This document shows positions 1 to 8,290 of a stretch of DNA of 64,000 nucleotides, piece by piece. The translations under genes and the position numbers were made by a program. The notes under the pieces were generated by a model, which ran no database searches, was not told where the DNA came from, and saw nothing but the letters and a program-made list of their open reading frames with translations. Each line of letters begins with the position of its first letter. The first letter of the stretch is position 1. Origin of the DNA: Chryseobacterium sp. ISL-6 (GTDB lineage Bacteria > Bacteroidota > Bacteroidia > Flavobacteriales > Weeksellaceae); contig NZ_JAGGPT010000010.1 in the NCBI RefSeq assembly GCF_018613715.1, forward strand, positions 248,001-312,000, written 5' to 3'.

Positions 1-1942
1 AAACATGTGTTTTCATATAGGATACATCTGCCGAATAATTAACCTCCCATAATTTTAAAAAAGTATCTGAATAACTCAATGTTATTCCTGCACTGTTTTG
101 ATTGTAATAGTTATCAAAAGTACTTATTCTGCTTTCTCCCTCCAGATTTACCAATTGGCCAAATGCACCTAAAATTCTTTGAAAATAGGCAGTAGCTGAT
201 AATTTTCCTTTATAAATGTAAGACAATTCAAAATTATGGTTGATCGAAGGCTTCAGTACAGGATTCCCTGTAAAATATGAGTTTACATTAATGTACCAGC
301 GATAGGGATTAATTGCTCTAAACCCAGGTCTGTTGATCCTCTTTGAATAATTAATGCTAAAGGTATTATTCTCATTGCTTTTATAGGTAGCATAGGCGGT
401 CGGAAATAATTGACCATAAGAATTGCTGGTTGTCTGACTGGAATTTACAGAATTCCCATTTACAGTAGAATATTCATATCGAAGACCTGCTTTCGCTGTC
501 CACTTTTCATTAAATTCTTTTTCCATGCTCAAATAAGCTGCATAATTTTTCTCGTTATATTCAAAGATATTGCTTTTGCCAGGATCTGTAATATAGTTTC
601 CATTGATCAGGTTTTGATAGGCTACATCAGAATTATTGTCGAAATTGGTAAACTTCACCCCGCTCTCTATTTTTGCAAACTTATAAGGCAATGAGAGATC
701 TGCTTGTCCAGAATAGATTTTATAATCCACAGTAGAGGGTGTTCTCACTACGGAATTGCTTCCTGAGTTCTCAGTAGTTGTAAAATTGATATTACTTTCT
801 GGAATATTAGAAAAGTAATTACCTGTAATGCTCAACTTATTATCTTGTTTTCCAAATTTAAGGTCATAATAGGCACTTATTGTCTGTTGGTTACTTTTTG
901 AGCGGTGTTTTGCATAGGTTAATAATGTATTCGTATAGTTTCCATTTTGGAAATAATCTGAGGTATTATAAATATCCATATTCGAATGACCATAACCAAT
1001 ATCATAAATAAATCCGGTATTTGATTTCGTATTAATTTGGTAATCTACACTAAGATTGGCACCTATCCCATCACTAAAGTCTCTTCTCTTATCTGAACTT
1101 ACCAATCCATCCTCTCCAATAATTTTATAATTTTCATATGATCTTTTCTCATTATCATATTGCCTTAATTTAAGTGAAGAACGCAGTCTTTCATTTTGAT
1201 AATTAATCGTGGCTGCATTAGAAACACCTTTATAAGTTGTCTGGACTAAACTGGTAGTTAAACTTCCGTTCCATCCAAGTTTTTGATTTTTCTTTAGAAC
1301 AATATTAATCAAGCCACTATTTCCCTGCGCTTCATATTTTGCCGGAGGCGCTGTAATTATTTCTATCTTTTCAATATTTTCTGATCTTAAACTTTTTAAA
1401 TAATTGATAAGCTCACTTCCGGAAAGATTTAAGATTCTTTCATTGATCATTACTGCTAATCCGCTTTTTCCTGCCATAGAAATACCTGAATTCTCATCCA
1501 CTTTGATCAACGGTGTATTTCCAAGAGCTTCTATCCCATCCATTCCCTGTGAAGCTACAGAGGCAGATATATTATAAATCAACCGATCTGCTTTTCTTTC
1601 AATAAGCTTTTTTCTGGCAGTAAGACTAACTTTCTCAATCTGCTTCTCCTGTCTTTTCTCAATTGTAAAATCCCTTCTTGTATCCATGGTTACAACAATA
1701 CTGGTAGTCAAAACCTCAGCTCCATCCTGAATAAGTTTAATATTATAATCTCCGTTTTCAGGTAATTTTAATGTATAATTTCCGTTTTCATCTGAAATAG
1801 CTGTTTGTCTGTACTTATCTTTAACAGCAATAACTTCAATATATGATGCTTCATTTCTATCCTGATGGATTTTCCCTGTTATAGTTTGAGATATCGCAAA
1901 AATTGGAAATAATATCAATCCTGAAACTAAAAATATTTTCAT
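1..1942 (-). CDS. Outer-membrane beta-barrel receptor with carboxypeptidase-regulatory-like domain (TonB-receptor-like), C-terminus beyond left edge
   Basis: An uninterrupted reading frame runs leftwards from an ATG at 1942 and leaves the window, giving about 647 visible residues. It opens with a signal peptide (residues 1-18, MKIFLVSGLILFPIFA). A CarboxypepD-regulatory-like beta domain follows at about 20-90 (ends 'GNYTLKLPENGDYNIKL'). A plug-like segment spans about 105-210 and includes 'IEKIEIITAPPAKYEAQG'. The rest is rich in alternating aromatic and polar residues, typical of OMP_b-brl_3 barrels. Such proteins sit in the outer membrane of Bacteroidota and are thought to import substrates or act as surface receptors; the substrate cannot be read from the sequence. 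The gene is divergent from the GH92 mannosidase, with about 90 bp between them, so a glycan-related role is possible but unproven. Confidence 0.85.
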   Translation of the reverse strand, partial: MKIFLVSGLILFPIFAISQTITGKIHQDRNEASYIEVIAVKDKYRQTAISDENGNYTLKLPENGDYNIKLIQDGAEVLTTSIVVTMDTRRDFTIEKRQEKQIEKVSLTARKKLIERKADRLIYNISASVASQGMDGIEALGNTPLIKVDENSGISMAGKSGLAVMINERILNLSGSELINYLKSLRSENIEKIEIITAPPAKYEAQGNSGLINIVLKKNQKLGWNGSLTTSLVQTTYKGVSNAATINYQNERLRSSLKLRQYDNEKRSYENYKIIGEDGLVSSDKRRDFSDGIGANLSVDYQINTKSNTGFIYDIGYGHSNMDIYNTSDYFQNGNYTNTLLTYAKHRSKSNQQTISAYYDLKFGKQDNKLSITGNYFSNIPESNINFTTTENSGSNSVVRTPSTVDYKIYSGQADLSLPYKFAKIESGVKFTNFDNNSDVAYQNLINGNYITDPGKSNIFEYNEKNYAAYLSMEKEFNEKWTAKAGLRYEYSTVNGNSVNSSQTTSNSYGQLFPTAYATYKSNENNTFSINYSKRINRPGFRAINPYRWYINVNSYFTGNPVLKPSINHNFELSYIYKGKLSATAYFQRILGAFGQLVNLEGESRISTFDNYYNQNSAGITLSYSDTFLKLWEVNYSADVSYMKTHV

Positions 1943-2035
1943 TGTTATCGTTTCTATTAGGACAAGTCTTATCTTCCCTTTATTACATTTTAGTTCGTGT
2001 ATTTTTCAATATATTCGCTAGCATAAAATTATTTT

Positions 2036-4837
2036 ATGAGAAAAAGTTTCATTATTCTTTCTTTATTTATTGCTCAGATTATTTATTCCCAGAATTATTC
2101 TCAACATGTTAATCCATTTATAGGAACCGGAGGTCATGGTCATACCTTTCCCGGAGCTATTGTTCCTTTTGGAATGGTACAGCTTTCACCTGACACAAGA
2201 GTAGATGGCAGTTGGGATGGATGTAGTGGTTATCATTATTCTGATTCAGTAATCTATGGTTTTTCTCATACCCATCTTAATGGTACCGGAGTTTCAGATT
2301 ATGGTGATATTATGCTGATGCCTACTATGGGAAATCCAAGTCTTAATAACAAAGACTATTCTTCAAAATTCTCTCATAAAAATGAAAAAGCTACGGCAGG
2401 ATTTTATGCCGTAAAACTGGATAAAAATAATATTGATGTCCGTTTAACCACTACTAAAAGAGTCGGATATCACGAATATATCTTTAATAATGTTGGAAAT
2501 GCCAACATTATCTTAGACCTAAATCATAGGGATAAACTTCTTGAAGGTGAAGTAAGAGTCATTGATGACAAAACCATTGAAGTTTTCAGAAGGAGTGAAG
2601 CCTGGGCTACCAATCAATATATATATGCCAGAATTGAGTTTTCAAAACCGATGAAAATTTCAAAAATAGAAACGAATGGAAAGCAGGAAAATAATCTTTA
2701 TACAGGAACAAAGTTAGCTTTGGCATTTTCAACAGCTGTTAAAAAAGGAGAAAAGATCTATGTAAAAGTATCCCTTTCCCCGACGGGTTATGAAGGTGCT
2801 GCAAAAAACATGTTGGCTGAGGGAAAATCCAATGACTTTGAGACGATAAAGGAACAGGCAAAAAGGGATTGGGATAAGGAACTTTCGAAAATTGAAGTGA
2901 AGTCGGAAGATAAAAACAAACTAAGTATTTTCTATACTGCAATGTATCATGTTTTTACGCAGCCAAACATCAATATGGATGTTGATGGAAAATACAGAGG
3001 GCGGGATAATAAATTTTATACAACTAAAAACTTTGATTACTACTCTGTCTTTTCACTTTGGGATACCTTCAGAGGAGCACATCCTTTAATGACCTTAATT
3101 GATAGAAAAAGAACTTCTGATTTCATTAATACTTTTATCAGACAATATGAACAGGGTGGAAAACTTCCTGTCTGGGAACTGGCTTCCAATGAAACTGAAT
3201 GTATGATCGGATATCATTCTGTTTCTGTAATTGCAGATGCGATGGCGAAGGGAATTACCGGTTTTAATTATGAAAAAGCATTCGAAGCGTCTAAAAATTC
3301 GGCTATGCTGGATATTTTTGGATTAAATGCCTACAAACAAAATAACTACACCAGCATTGACGATGAACATGAAAGTGTTTCTAAAACATTGGAATATGCT
3401 TATGATGACTGGTGTATTGCTCAAATGGCAAAAAATTTAAATAAAAAAGAAGACTATCAATATTTCATGAAACGTTCTCAGAATTGGAAGAATCTTTACA
3501 ATCCGAAAAACGGCTTTATGCAGGCCCGAAAAAACGGAAACTGGTATGAGCCTTTTGAGCCTAGAGAAGTTAATAACAATTATACAGAAGGAAATTCATG
3601 GCATTACTCTTATTTTGTTCCACAGGATATTCCGGGGTTAATTCAGGCTCATGGTGGGAAGGAAAAGTTTGAACAGTTTATTGATGCTATTTTCGCTGCA
3701 CCTAATACGACAACTGGAAGAGAACAGGTGGACATTACCGGACTTATAGGACAGTATGCACAGGGCAATGAACCAAGCCATCATATCGCTTATCTGTATA
3801 ACTTTGTTGACAAGCCGCAAAAAACAGAAGAAAAGATCAAATATATCCTTGATAATTTCTATAAAAATACTCCAGATGGATTGATTGGAAATGAAGACTG
3901 CGGGCAAATGAGTGCATGGTATATCTTAAGTTCCATAGGTATTTATTCCGTGACTCCAGGGAAACCGGAATGGGAAACTGTAACTCCTTATTTTGATGAA
4001 ATTAAAATTCATCTGGAAGATGGAACCACAAAAACCATTACCAAGAATACAAGCAAAGAGGAGCTGAAAAGACTGGGATTCGAAAATATAAAACCTGTAA
4101 AAGATTTTAAATACACGGAACAAACGGCATCACCTGTTATCACAGCAGATAGGCTTTTTGAATTTTCTACTAAAGTGGAAATTACCCCATTGAATGAAAA
4201 GGATAAGGTATACTATATGACGATGGATGAAAATGATAAGAATGTAAGAAAAACTTTTACGACCTATAAAGGTCCATTTACCATTAACAAAACCACTCAA
4301 GTTTCTGCCTATACCGAAAGGGATGGTGAAAAAAGTTCTATCACCTCAGCGAATTACAATAGAAGGCCTAACCATTGGGATATTATCGTAAACTCGACTG
4401 TAAATCCTCAATATACAGCAGGTGGGAAACTTGCCCTTATCGATGGTATTAATGGTGTTGAAAACTGGAGAAAAGGTGAATGGCAAGGCTATCAGGGACA
4501 GACTTTTGAAGCCATCCTTGATTTTAAATCTCCACAAAAGATCAAAAATTTATCTTCGACCTATCTTCAGGATAGCAGAGCCTGGATCTTAATGCCTAAA
4601 AAGGTTGAGTATTATGCTTCTATGAATGGTAAAGATTTTATTCTCCTTAAAACCATTGATAATACTATTGATCCTAAAGATGAAAAAGTTCAGGTCAAAG
4701 ATTTTACAGCAGATATTTTACCCACTGAAGCCCGTTATATAAAAGTAAAAGCCCATCATTTTGGAAAACTTCCGGAATGGCATCAGGGCGCGGGTGGTGA
4801 CTCTTATCTATTTGTGGATGAAATTTCTATAAAATAA
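2036..4837 (+). CDS. Secreted GH92 alpha-1,2-mannosidase with C-terminal discoidin-like module
   Basis: The 933-residue product starts with a signal peptide (about 1-18, ends 'IIYSQ'). The GH92 hallmark 'NPFIGTGGHGHTFPGA' lies near residue 27, and 'FSHTHLNGTG' follows near 80. The catalytic-region motifs 'EGNSWHYSYFVPQD' (about 517) and 'GNEDCGQMSAWY' (about 618) are present. GH92 enzymes are calcium-dependent exo-mannosidases that trim N-glycan mannose. The protein is longer than the roughly 750 residues usual for the family. The extra part looks like a chitobiase-C-terminal/Fn3-associated segment (about 695-765) and an F5/8 type C (discoidin) carbohydrate-binding fold (about 770-933). It is probably periplasmic or surface-exposed; no T9SS sorting domain is visible. 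It is followed by a strong terminator. Confidence 0.95.
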   Translation: MRKSFIILSLFIAQIIYSQNYSQHVNPFIGTGGHGHTFPGAIVPFGMVQLSPDTRVDGSWDGCSGYHYSDSVIYGFSHTHLNGTGVSDYGDIMLMPTMGNPSLNNKDYSSKFSHKNEKATAGFYAVKLDKNNIDVRLTTTKRVGYHEYIFNNVGNANIILDLNHRDKLLEGEVRVIDDKTIEVFRRSEAWATNQYIYARIEFSKPMKISKIETNGKQENNLYTGTKLALAFSTAVKKGEKIYVKVSLSPTGYEGAAKNMLAEGKSNDFETIKEQAKRDWDKELSKIEVKSEDKNKLSIFYTAMYHVFTQPNINMDVDGKYRGRDNKFYTTKNFDYYSVFSLWDTFRGAHPLMTLIDRKRTSDFINTFIRQYEQGGKLPVWELASNETECMIGYHSVSVIADAMAKGITGFNYEKAFEASKNSAMLDIFGLNAYKQNNYTSIDDEHESVSKTLEYAYDDWCIAQMAKNLNKKEDYQYFMKRSQNWKNLYNPKNGFMQARKNGNWYEPFEPREVNNNYTEGNSWHYSYFVPQDIPGLIQAHGGKEKFEQFIDAIFAAPNTTTGREQVDITGLIGQYAQGNEPSHHIAYLYNFVDKPQKTEEKIKYILDNFYKNTPDGLIGNEDCGQMSAWYILSSIGIYSVTPGKPEWETVTPYFDEIKIHLEDGTTKTITKNTSKEELKRLGFENIKPVKDFKYTEQTASPVITADRLFEFSTKVEITPLNEKDKVYYMTMDENDKNVRKTFTTYKGPFTINKTTQVSAYTERDGEKSSITSANYNRRPNHWDIIVNSTVNPQYTAGGKLALIDGINGVENWRKGEWQGYQGQTFEAILDFKSPQKIKNLSSTYLQDSRAWILMPKKVEYYASMNGKDFILLKTIDNTIDPKDEKVQVKDFTADILPTEARYIKVKAHHFGKLPEWHQGAGGDSYLFVDEISIK

Positions 4838-4860
4838 TTCTTCCACATTTTAATTAAATA

Positions 4861-4893
4861 AAACCCGCCTTCAAATCAAAGGCGGGTTTTTAT
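4861..4893 (+). terminator. Rho-independent terminator after the GH92 gene
   Basis: The arms AAACCCGCCTT and AAGGCGGGTTT flank a short A-rich loop and are followed by a T run. It lies 24 bp after the mannosidase stop. Confidence 0.85.
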
Positions 4894-5005
4894 GTCATTT
4901 TGAGCACAGGAGAAATCTCCTAATGTGTTGTATTATGTTTAGTAGTTACTATAGAGATTCTTCATTGTCTTTACGCTTTATTCTGAGGCCGAAGCTCAGA
5001 TAGAA
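4893..5005. repeat. Decayed intergenic inverted-repeat element
   Basis: The left part contains 'CATTTTGAGCACAGGAG' then 'AAATCTC'. The right part, read on the opposite strand, contains 'CCTCAGAATAAAGCGTAAAG' and ends 'GAAGAATCTC'. The two ends are therefore imperfect inverted copies of a 'CATTCTGAG...GAAGAATCTC' core that I know as a dispersed intergenic repeat in many bacterial genomes. That copies exist elsewhere in this genome is inferred, not seen. Confidence 0.4.
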
Positions 5006-5018
5006 TCAATGGCTATAA

Positions 5019-5738
5019 CTATATTCTTTCTGACCATTGAAGTTCTTCCGGCAGTTCCTTATCCGAGAACTCAATATGAATTACTCTTCTTTTTTTAGAA
5101 TTGGTTGTTCTGTTTGAGCCGTGAAGAAGCAAAGGTTTCATAATCATTATACCACCTTTTTTCACTTTACAATTCTCTTCAGTCTCTATTCCCCAATTTA
5201 TTGTTTCTGGTCTGTAAATTCCTTTGGCGTGGGATTTCGGAACAACTTTTAAAGCACCATTATGCTCATCTGTATCGTCCAAATGAATTCTTATGGTATA
5301 TATATTTTCAAGTATATCCAAGGGTGGCTGAACAGCAAACTGATTTTACTTAGTCGTCCAGGGTCCAAAGTTAGGTAAATTGAGTTTTTTATCCACTGAA
5401 ATAGTCAGATCCTGATGATAAGCCACATACCAATTGGATTTCTCCGGTTTATCAAAATAAATACTTTTTACTGCAAAATATTTATCTCCGAAAACTTCTT
5501 TTATTATGTCTTTAAGCCGATCCGTGAAAACAAGTTTTGTAACTTCAGGAATTTCTTTTAAGAACTGTCTTATAGCAAACAGGTCTTTAGATTTTCTGAA
5601 CGTATTTTTTGACGTATCCGTATCCTGAATAACATTAACTATACCTTCAATTTCTTTATCAGAAAAAATGTTATTGATAACAGCAAAGCCATTTTCTACA
5701 ACCTCACTCTTAGAAGCCTTCAAATCATATCCTCTCAT
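5019..5738 (-). pseudogene. Phytanoyl-CoA dioxygenase (PhyH)-like gene interrupted by one in-frame TAA
   Basis: Two collinear pieces share one frame. Residues 1-130 start at 5738 and end at a TAA (5346-5348). Reading through it continues 'NQFAVQPPLDILENIYTIR' to a natural stop at 5019, giving about 239 residues with no frameshift. The non-haem iron facial triad of the PhyH Fe(II)/2-oxoglutarate dioxygenase fold is complete across both pieces: His108-x-Asp110 ('AYHQDLT') before the stop, and His206 with Arg210 ('LLHGSNRT') after it. The downstream piece lacks an ATG of its own at the junction. The simplest history is a point change of a sense codon such as CAA to TAA. It lies 15 bp after the symporter gene and was probably its operon partner. 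A sequencing error or stop read-through is also possible. Confidence 0.8.
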
Positions 5739-5753
5739 TAAAGCCTACGCTTA

Positions 5754-7004
5754 TTACGACTCTACGCCGGGATTTTCCAGCTGCCCTTCCCATTTTGATA
5801 CTGCAGATGTCGCCAAAGCATTTCCTAAAACATTAGTCATACTTCTTCCCATATCACAGAAGTGATCGATAGGTAAAATCAAGGCAATTCCTTCCGGTGG
5901 AATTCCGAACATAGAACAGGTAGCTACAATAATGACCAACGAAGCCCTAGGTACCCCGGCAATTCCTTTTGATGTAAGCATAAGAACCAAAAGCATTGTG
6001 ATCTGTTGTCCCAATGTCATTTCTATCCCATAAATCTGAGCAATAAAGATCGAAGCAAATGTCATATACATCATACTTCCATCAAGATTGAATGAATATC
6101 CTAGAGGTAAAATAAAAGATACCACTCTGCTGTTGCATCCAAATCTTTCCAACTCTTCAACTAATTTTGGGAATACAGCTTCGGAACTTGTAGTAGAAAA
6201 AGCGATTAGTAAAGGTGCTTTAATTCTTCTCAGTAATTCAAAAAGACGGTTTCCTAAAATAAGGTAACCAGCCAATAAAAGAACCAGCCAAAGAACTGCT
6301 AGTGCAAAGAAAAAGTCTCTCAGGTAGACTGCATATACTTTAAATATCTCAAAGCCATTCATAGCGACTACTGCAGCAATTGCGCCGAGTACTCCAAACG
6401 GAGCAAACCACATGATGTACCCTACCATTTTAAGAATAGCATGAGCAACAATATCAAATAACTTAATAACCGGCTGTGCATACTCTTCACCCAAGTTAGC
6501 TAATGCAACCCCAAACATAATTGAAAATACAACGATCTGAAGAACCTCATTGGTTGCAAAAGCTTCAAATATACTTTTTGGAATAACATGTTTTACAAAA
6601 TCCTCAAGAGAAAATCCTTTACTGCTTTTCAAGAGTTCTTCGGCTGAAGCCGCATCCTGAATAGGCAGCTTGGTCACATGTCCGGGTTCTAGCCAGTTTA
6701 CAAGTATCAATCCAATAAAAAGAGACATCAGAGATGCGGAAATAAACCATAGCATAGCCTTTGTTCCTACTCTTCCGATCATTTTGATATCGCTCATTTT
6801 AGCAATACCAACCACTAGCGTTGTAAATACCAACGGAGCAATAATCATCTGAACAAGTCTGATAAAAATAGTTCCTAATAATTTGATATTTTTAGAAAAA
6901 GGTTCTGCACTCTCCGGGTACTGCACATGAATAACCCCTCCAATTCCTACACCCAAGATAAGTGCAATAATAATTGCTATAAACAGCTTATTTTGTCCTT
7001 TCAT
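5754..7004 (-). CDS. Dicarboxylate/amino acid:cation symporter (DAACS family, GltP/DctA-like)
   Basis: The 416-residue protein has about eight membrane segments plus two re-entrant hairpins. Family landmarks are the serine-rich hairpin 'AFSTTSSEAVFPKL', the 'YSFNLDGSMMYMTFAS' segment that replaces the NMDGT motif, and 'LPIDHFCDMGRSMTNVLGNA' in the last transmembrane helix, where substrate and cation are coordinated. Such inner-membrane carriers take up glutamate, aspartate or C4-dicarboxylates with Na+ or H+; the exact substrate is not deducible. Length is normal for the family. It is the first gene of a two-gene unit with the broken PhyH-like gene and has its own -7 box 20 bp upstream. Confidence 0.9.
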   Translation of the reverse strand: MKGQNKLFIAIIIALILGVGIGGVIHVQYPESAEPFSKNIKLLGTIFIRLVQMIIAPLVFTTLVVGIAKMSDIKMIGRVGTKAMLWFISASLMSLFIGLILVNWLEPGHVTKLPIQDAASAEELLKSSKGFSLEDFVKHVIPKSIFEAFATNEVLQIVVFSIMFGVALANLGEEYAQPVIKLFDIVAHAILKMVGYIMWFAPFGVLGAIAAVVAMNGFEIFKVYAVYLRDFFFALAVLWLVLLLAGYLILGNRLFELLRRIKAPLLIAFSTTSSEAVFPKLVEELERFGCNSRVVSFILPLGYSFNLDGSMMYMTFASIFIAQIYGIEMTLGQQITMLLVLMLTSKGIAGVPRASLVIIVATCSMFGIPPEGIALILPIDHFCDMGRSMTNVLGNALATSAVSKWEGQLENPGVES

Positions 7005-7023
7005 ATAAATAGTTCAACTTTCG

Positions 7024-7031
7024 CAAATATA
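7024..7031 (-). promoter_or_regulatory. -7 box of the symporter promoter
   Basis: TATATTTG on the minus strand matches the Bacteroidota TAnnTTTG consensus exactly. The predicted transcript start lies about 10-13 nt before the ATG at 7004. No clear TTG appears at -33. Confidence 0.5.
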
Positions 7032-7206
7032 ATAGTTTTTAAATTGTTCAGTACTACTTATTAAATTGGAACATAGGCAAAATTAAAACGCTGATTTTAA
7101 AAACATTGTAAAAAAATTAAGAAACATTTAGCTAATTTTTAATCATTTGGTATAAATTTTATTATTACATTTATAGTATCAATACATTACATTTAAATAT
7201 ACAACT

Positions 7207-7695
7207 ATGAAAAAAACAATCGCAATGGCTGCCCTTGCTCTGGCAGTATCTTTCGGAGCTATTTCTTGTAAAAAGAAAGTTTCTGATGCAGATCTTCAGA
7301 CACAAGCTACAACAATTGTAACGTCGAACCCTAGCGCTTCTGTTGAAGTAAAAGAAGGTGTAGCACACTTAAGCGGAACGTTCCCGGATCAGGCTTCTAA
7401 AGATGCTATGATCAAACAACTTAAAGCAGTAAATGGAGTAAAAGATGTTATGGATATGTCTACTATTGCTCCTGAAGCTACTGCTGCTCCTATAGCAACA
7501 ACTTCAGCTGTAGATCCGGCTGTTCAGAAAAAAGTTCAGGATGCTGTTAAAGATTTCCCTTCTGTAAAAGTAGAAGTGGTAAATGGTGAATTAACACTTA
7601 CAGGAAATGTTTCTAAAGAGCAAGCTAGAAAAATCAAGCAGTCTGTAGATGCTTTAAAGGCTGGAAAAGTAAACTATAATTACACTGTAAAATAA
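7207..7695 (+). CDS. BON-domain lipoprotein
   Basis: This 162-residue protein has a lipoprotein signal peptide with lipobox 'GAISC' (Cys21), so it should be a membrane-anchored envelope lipoprotein. Two BON domains follow, at about 28-85 ('VEVKEGVAHLSGTFPDQAS') and 103-162 ('VEVVNGELTLTGNVSKEQA'), joined by an Ala/Thr-rich linker. BON domains are small lipid- or periplasm-associated modules linked to envelope stress tolerance. The next gene starts 5 bp downstream, so the two are co-transcribed. A TACATTTA box (7166-7173) with a TTG 16 bp upstream is a weak promoter candidate. Confidence 0.8.
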   Translation: MKKTIAMAALALAVSFGAISCKKKVSDADLQTQATTIVTSNPSASVEVKEGVAHLSGTFPDQASKDAMIKQLKAVNGVKDVMDMSTIAPEATAAPIATTSAVDPAVQKKVQDAVKDFPSVKVEVVNGELTLTGNVSKEQARKIKQSVDALKAGKVNYNYTVK

Positions 7696-7700
7696 TTAAA

Positions 7701-8120
7701 ATGAGTACATTACAAGATAAATATTCAGGGGTTATTTCAGCAGCTCAGTCTGCAGGAATTTCAAATCTTCAGGTTCAGGAACAGGATGGAATTTTATATA
7801 TTTCAGGAGCAGCTTCTAATACAGCAGCAAAAGATGCAGTATGGAATGCTTTAGGAACTATTGATTCTACTTATTCTGCTTCAGACATCAATGTTGACGT
7901 ACAGGTTGCAGGTCTTGCTTCTGGAGCAGCACTTACAGTTGCTACTGAGGATTCAAACCTTAACATCAGACAGGAGCCTTCTACTGAAGCTGCTGTTGTA
8001 GGAAAAGCATCAAAAGGTTCTTCGGTAACTTTAATTGAACAAACTTCTGATGATTGGTGGAAAGTAAAAACTGCTGATGGACAGGAAGGATATGCTTATT
8101 CAAGATACTTGAAAGCTTAA
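7701..8120 (+). CDS. BON-like plus bacterial SH3 domain protein
   Basis: The 139-residue protein has no signal peptide. The N-terminal part (about 1-70) resembles a degenerate BON domain ('LQVQEQDGILYISGAASNTA'). The C-terminal part (about 76-139) is a bacterial SH3 domain: 'NLNIRQEPSTEAAVVGKASK', then 'WWKVKTADGQEGYAYSRYL'. SH3b domains usually bind peptidoglycan peptides. It follows the BON lipoprotein by 5 bp and the pair likely acts together at the envelope. The lack of a secretion signal is odd for an SH3b protein: either it is cytoplasmic, as in LysM/BON proteins of the YgaU type, or it leaves by another route. Confidence 0.75.
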   Translation: MSTLQDKYSGVISAAQSAGISNLQVQEQDGILYISGAASNTAAKDAVWNALGTIDSTYSASDINVDVQVAGLASGAALTVATEDSNLNIRQEPSTEAAVVGKASKGSSVTLIEQTSDDWWKVKTADGQEGYAYSRYLKA

Positions 8121-8139
8121 TTCATTATAATAAATACTG

Positions 8140-8172
8140 AATCCCTGAAATTTATTTCGGGGATTTTTTTTG
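8140..8172 (+). terminator. Terminator of the BON/SH3 operon
   Basis: The arms AATCCCTGAAA and TTTCGGGGATT enclose a 4-nt loop and are followed by eight T residues. Confidence 0.85.
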
Positions 8173-8290
8173 TTTACAAATCTAAAATAGCCTGTGTAAC
8201 TCTGATCATTTCTTGTGATTTAACAGTGATAAAGCAATATTTATCATGGTCAAAGCGTTTTTATTTTTAAATTAGCGACAAATTTTATTT

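Noticed and set aside
410..694. A plus-strand frame of 94 residues
   Set aside because: It lies antisense inside the beta-barrel receptor, has no recognisable domain and has biased composition.
1903..2112. A plus-strand frame overlapping the start of the GH92 gene
   Set aside because: It overlaps the receptor start and the GH92 signal peptide in another frame, with no family features.
5019..5321. A separate 100-residue gene starting at 5321
   Set aside because: The 'start' is a TTG (Leu) inside a continuous PhyH frame; the upstream residues read in frame back to the TAA, so this is the second half of one interrupted gene.
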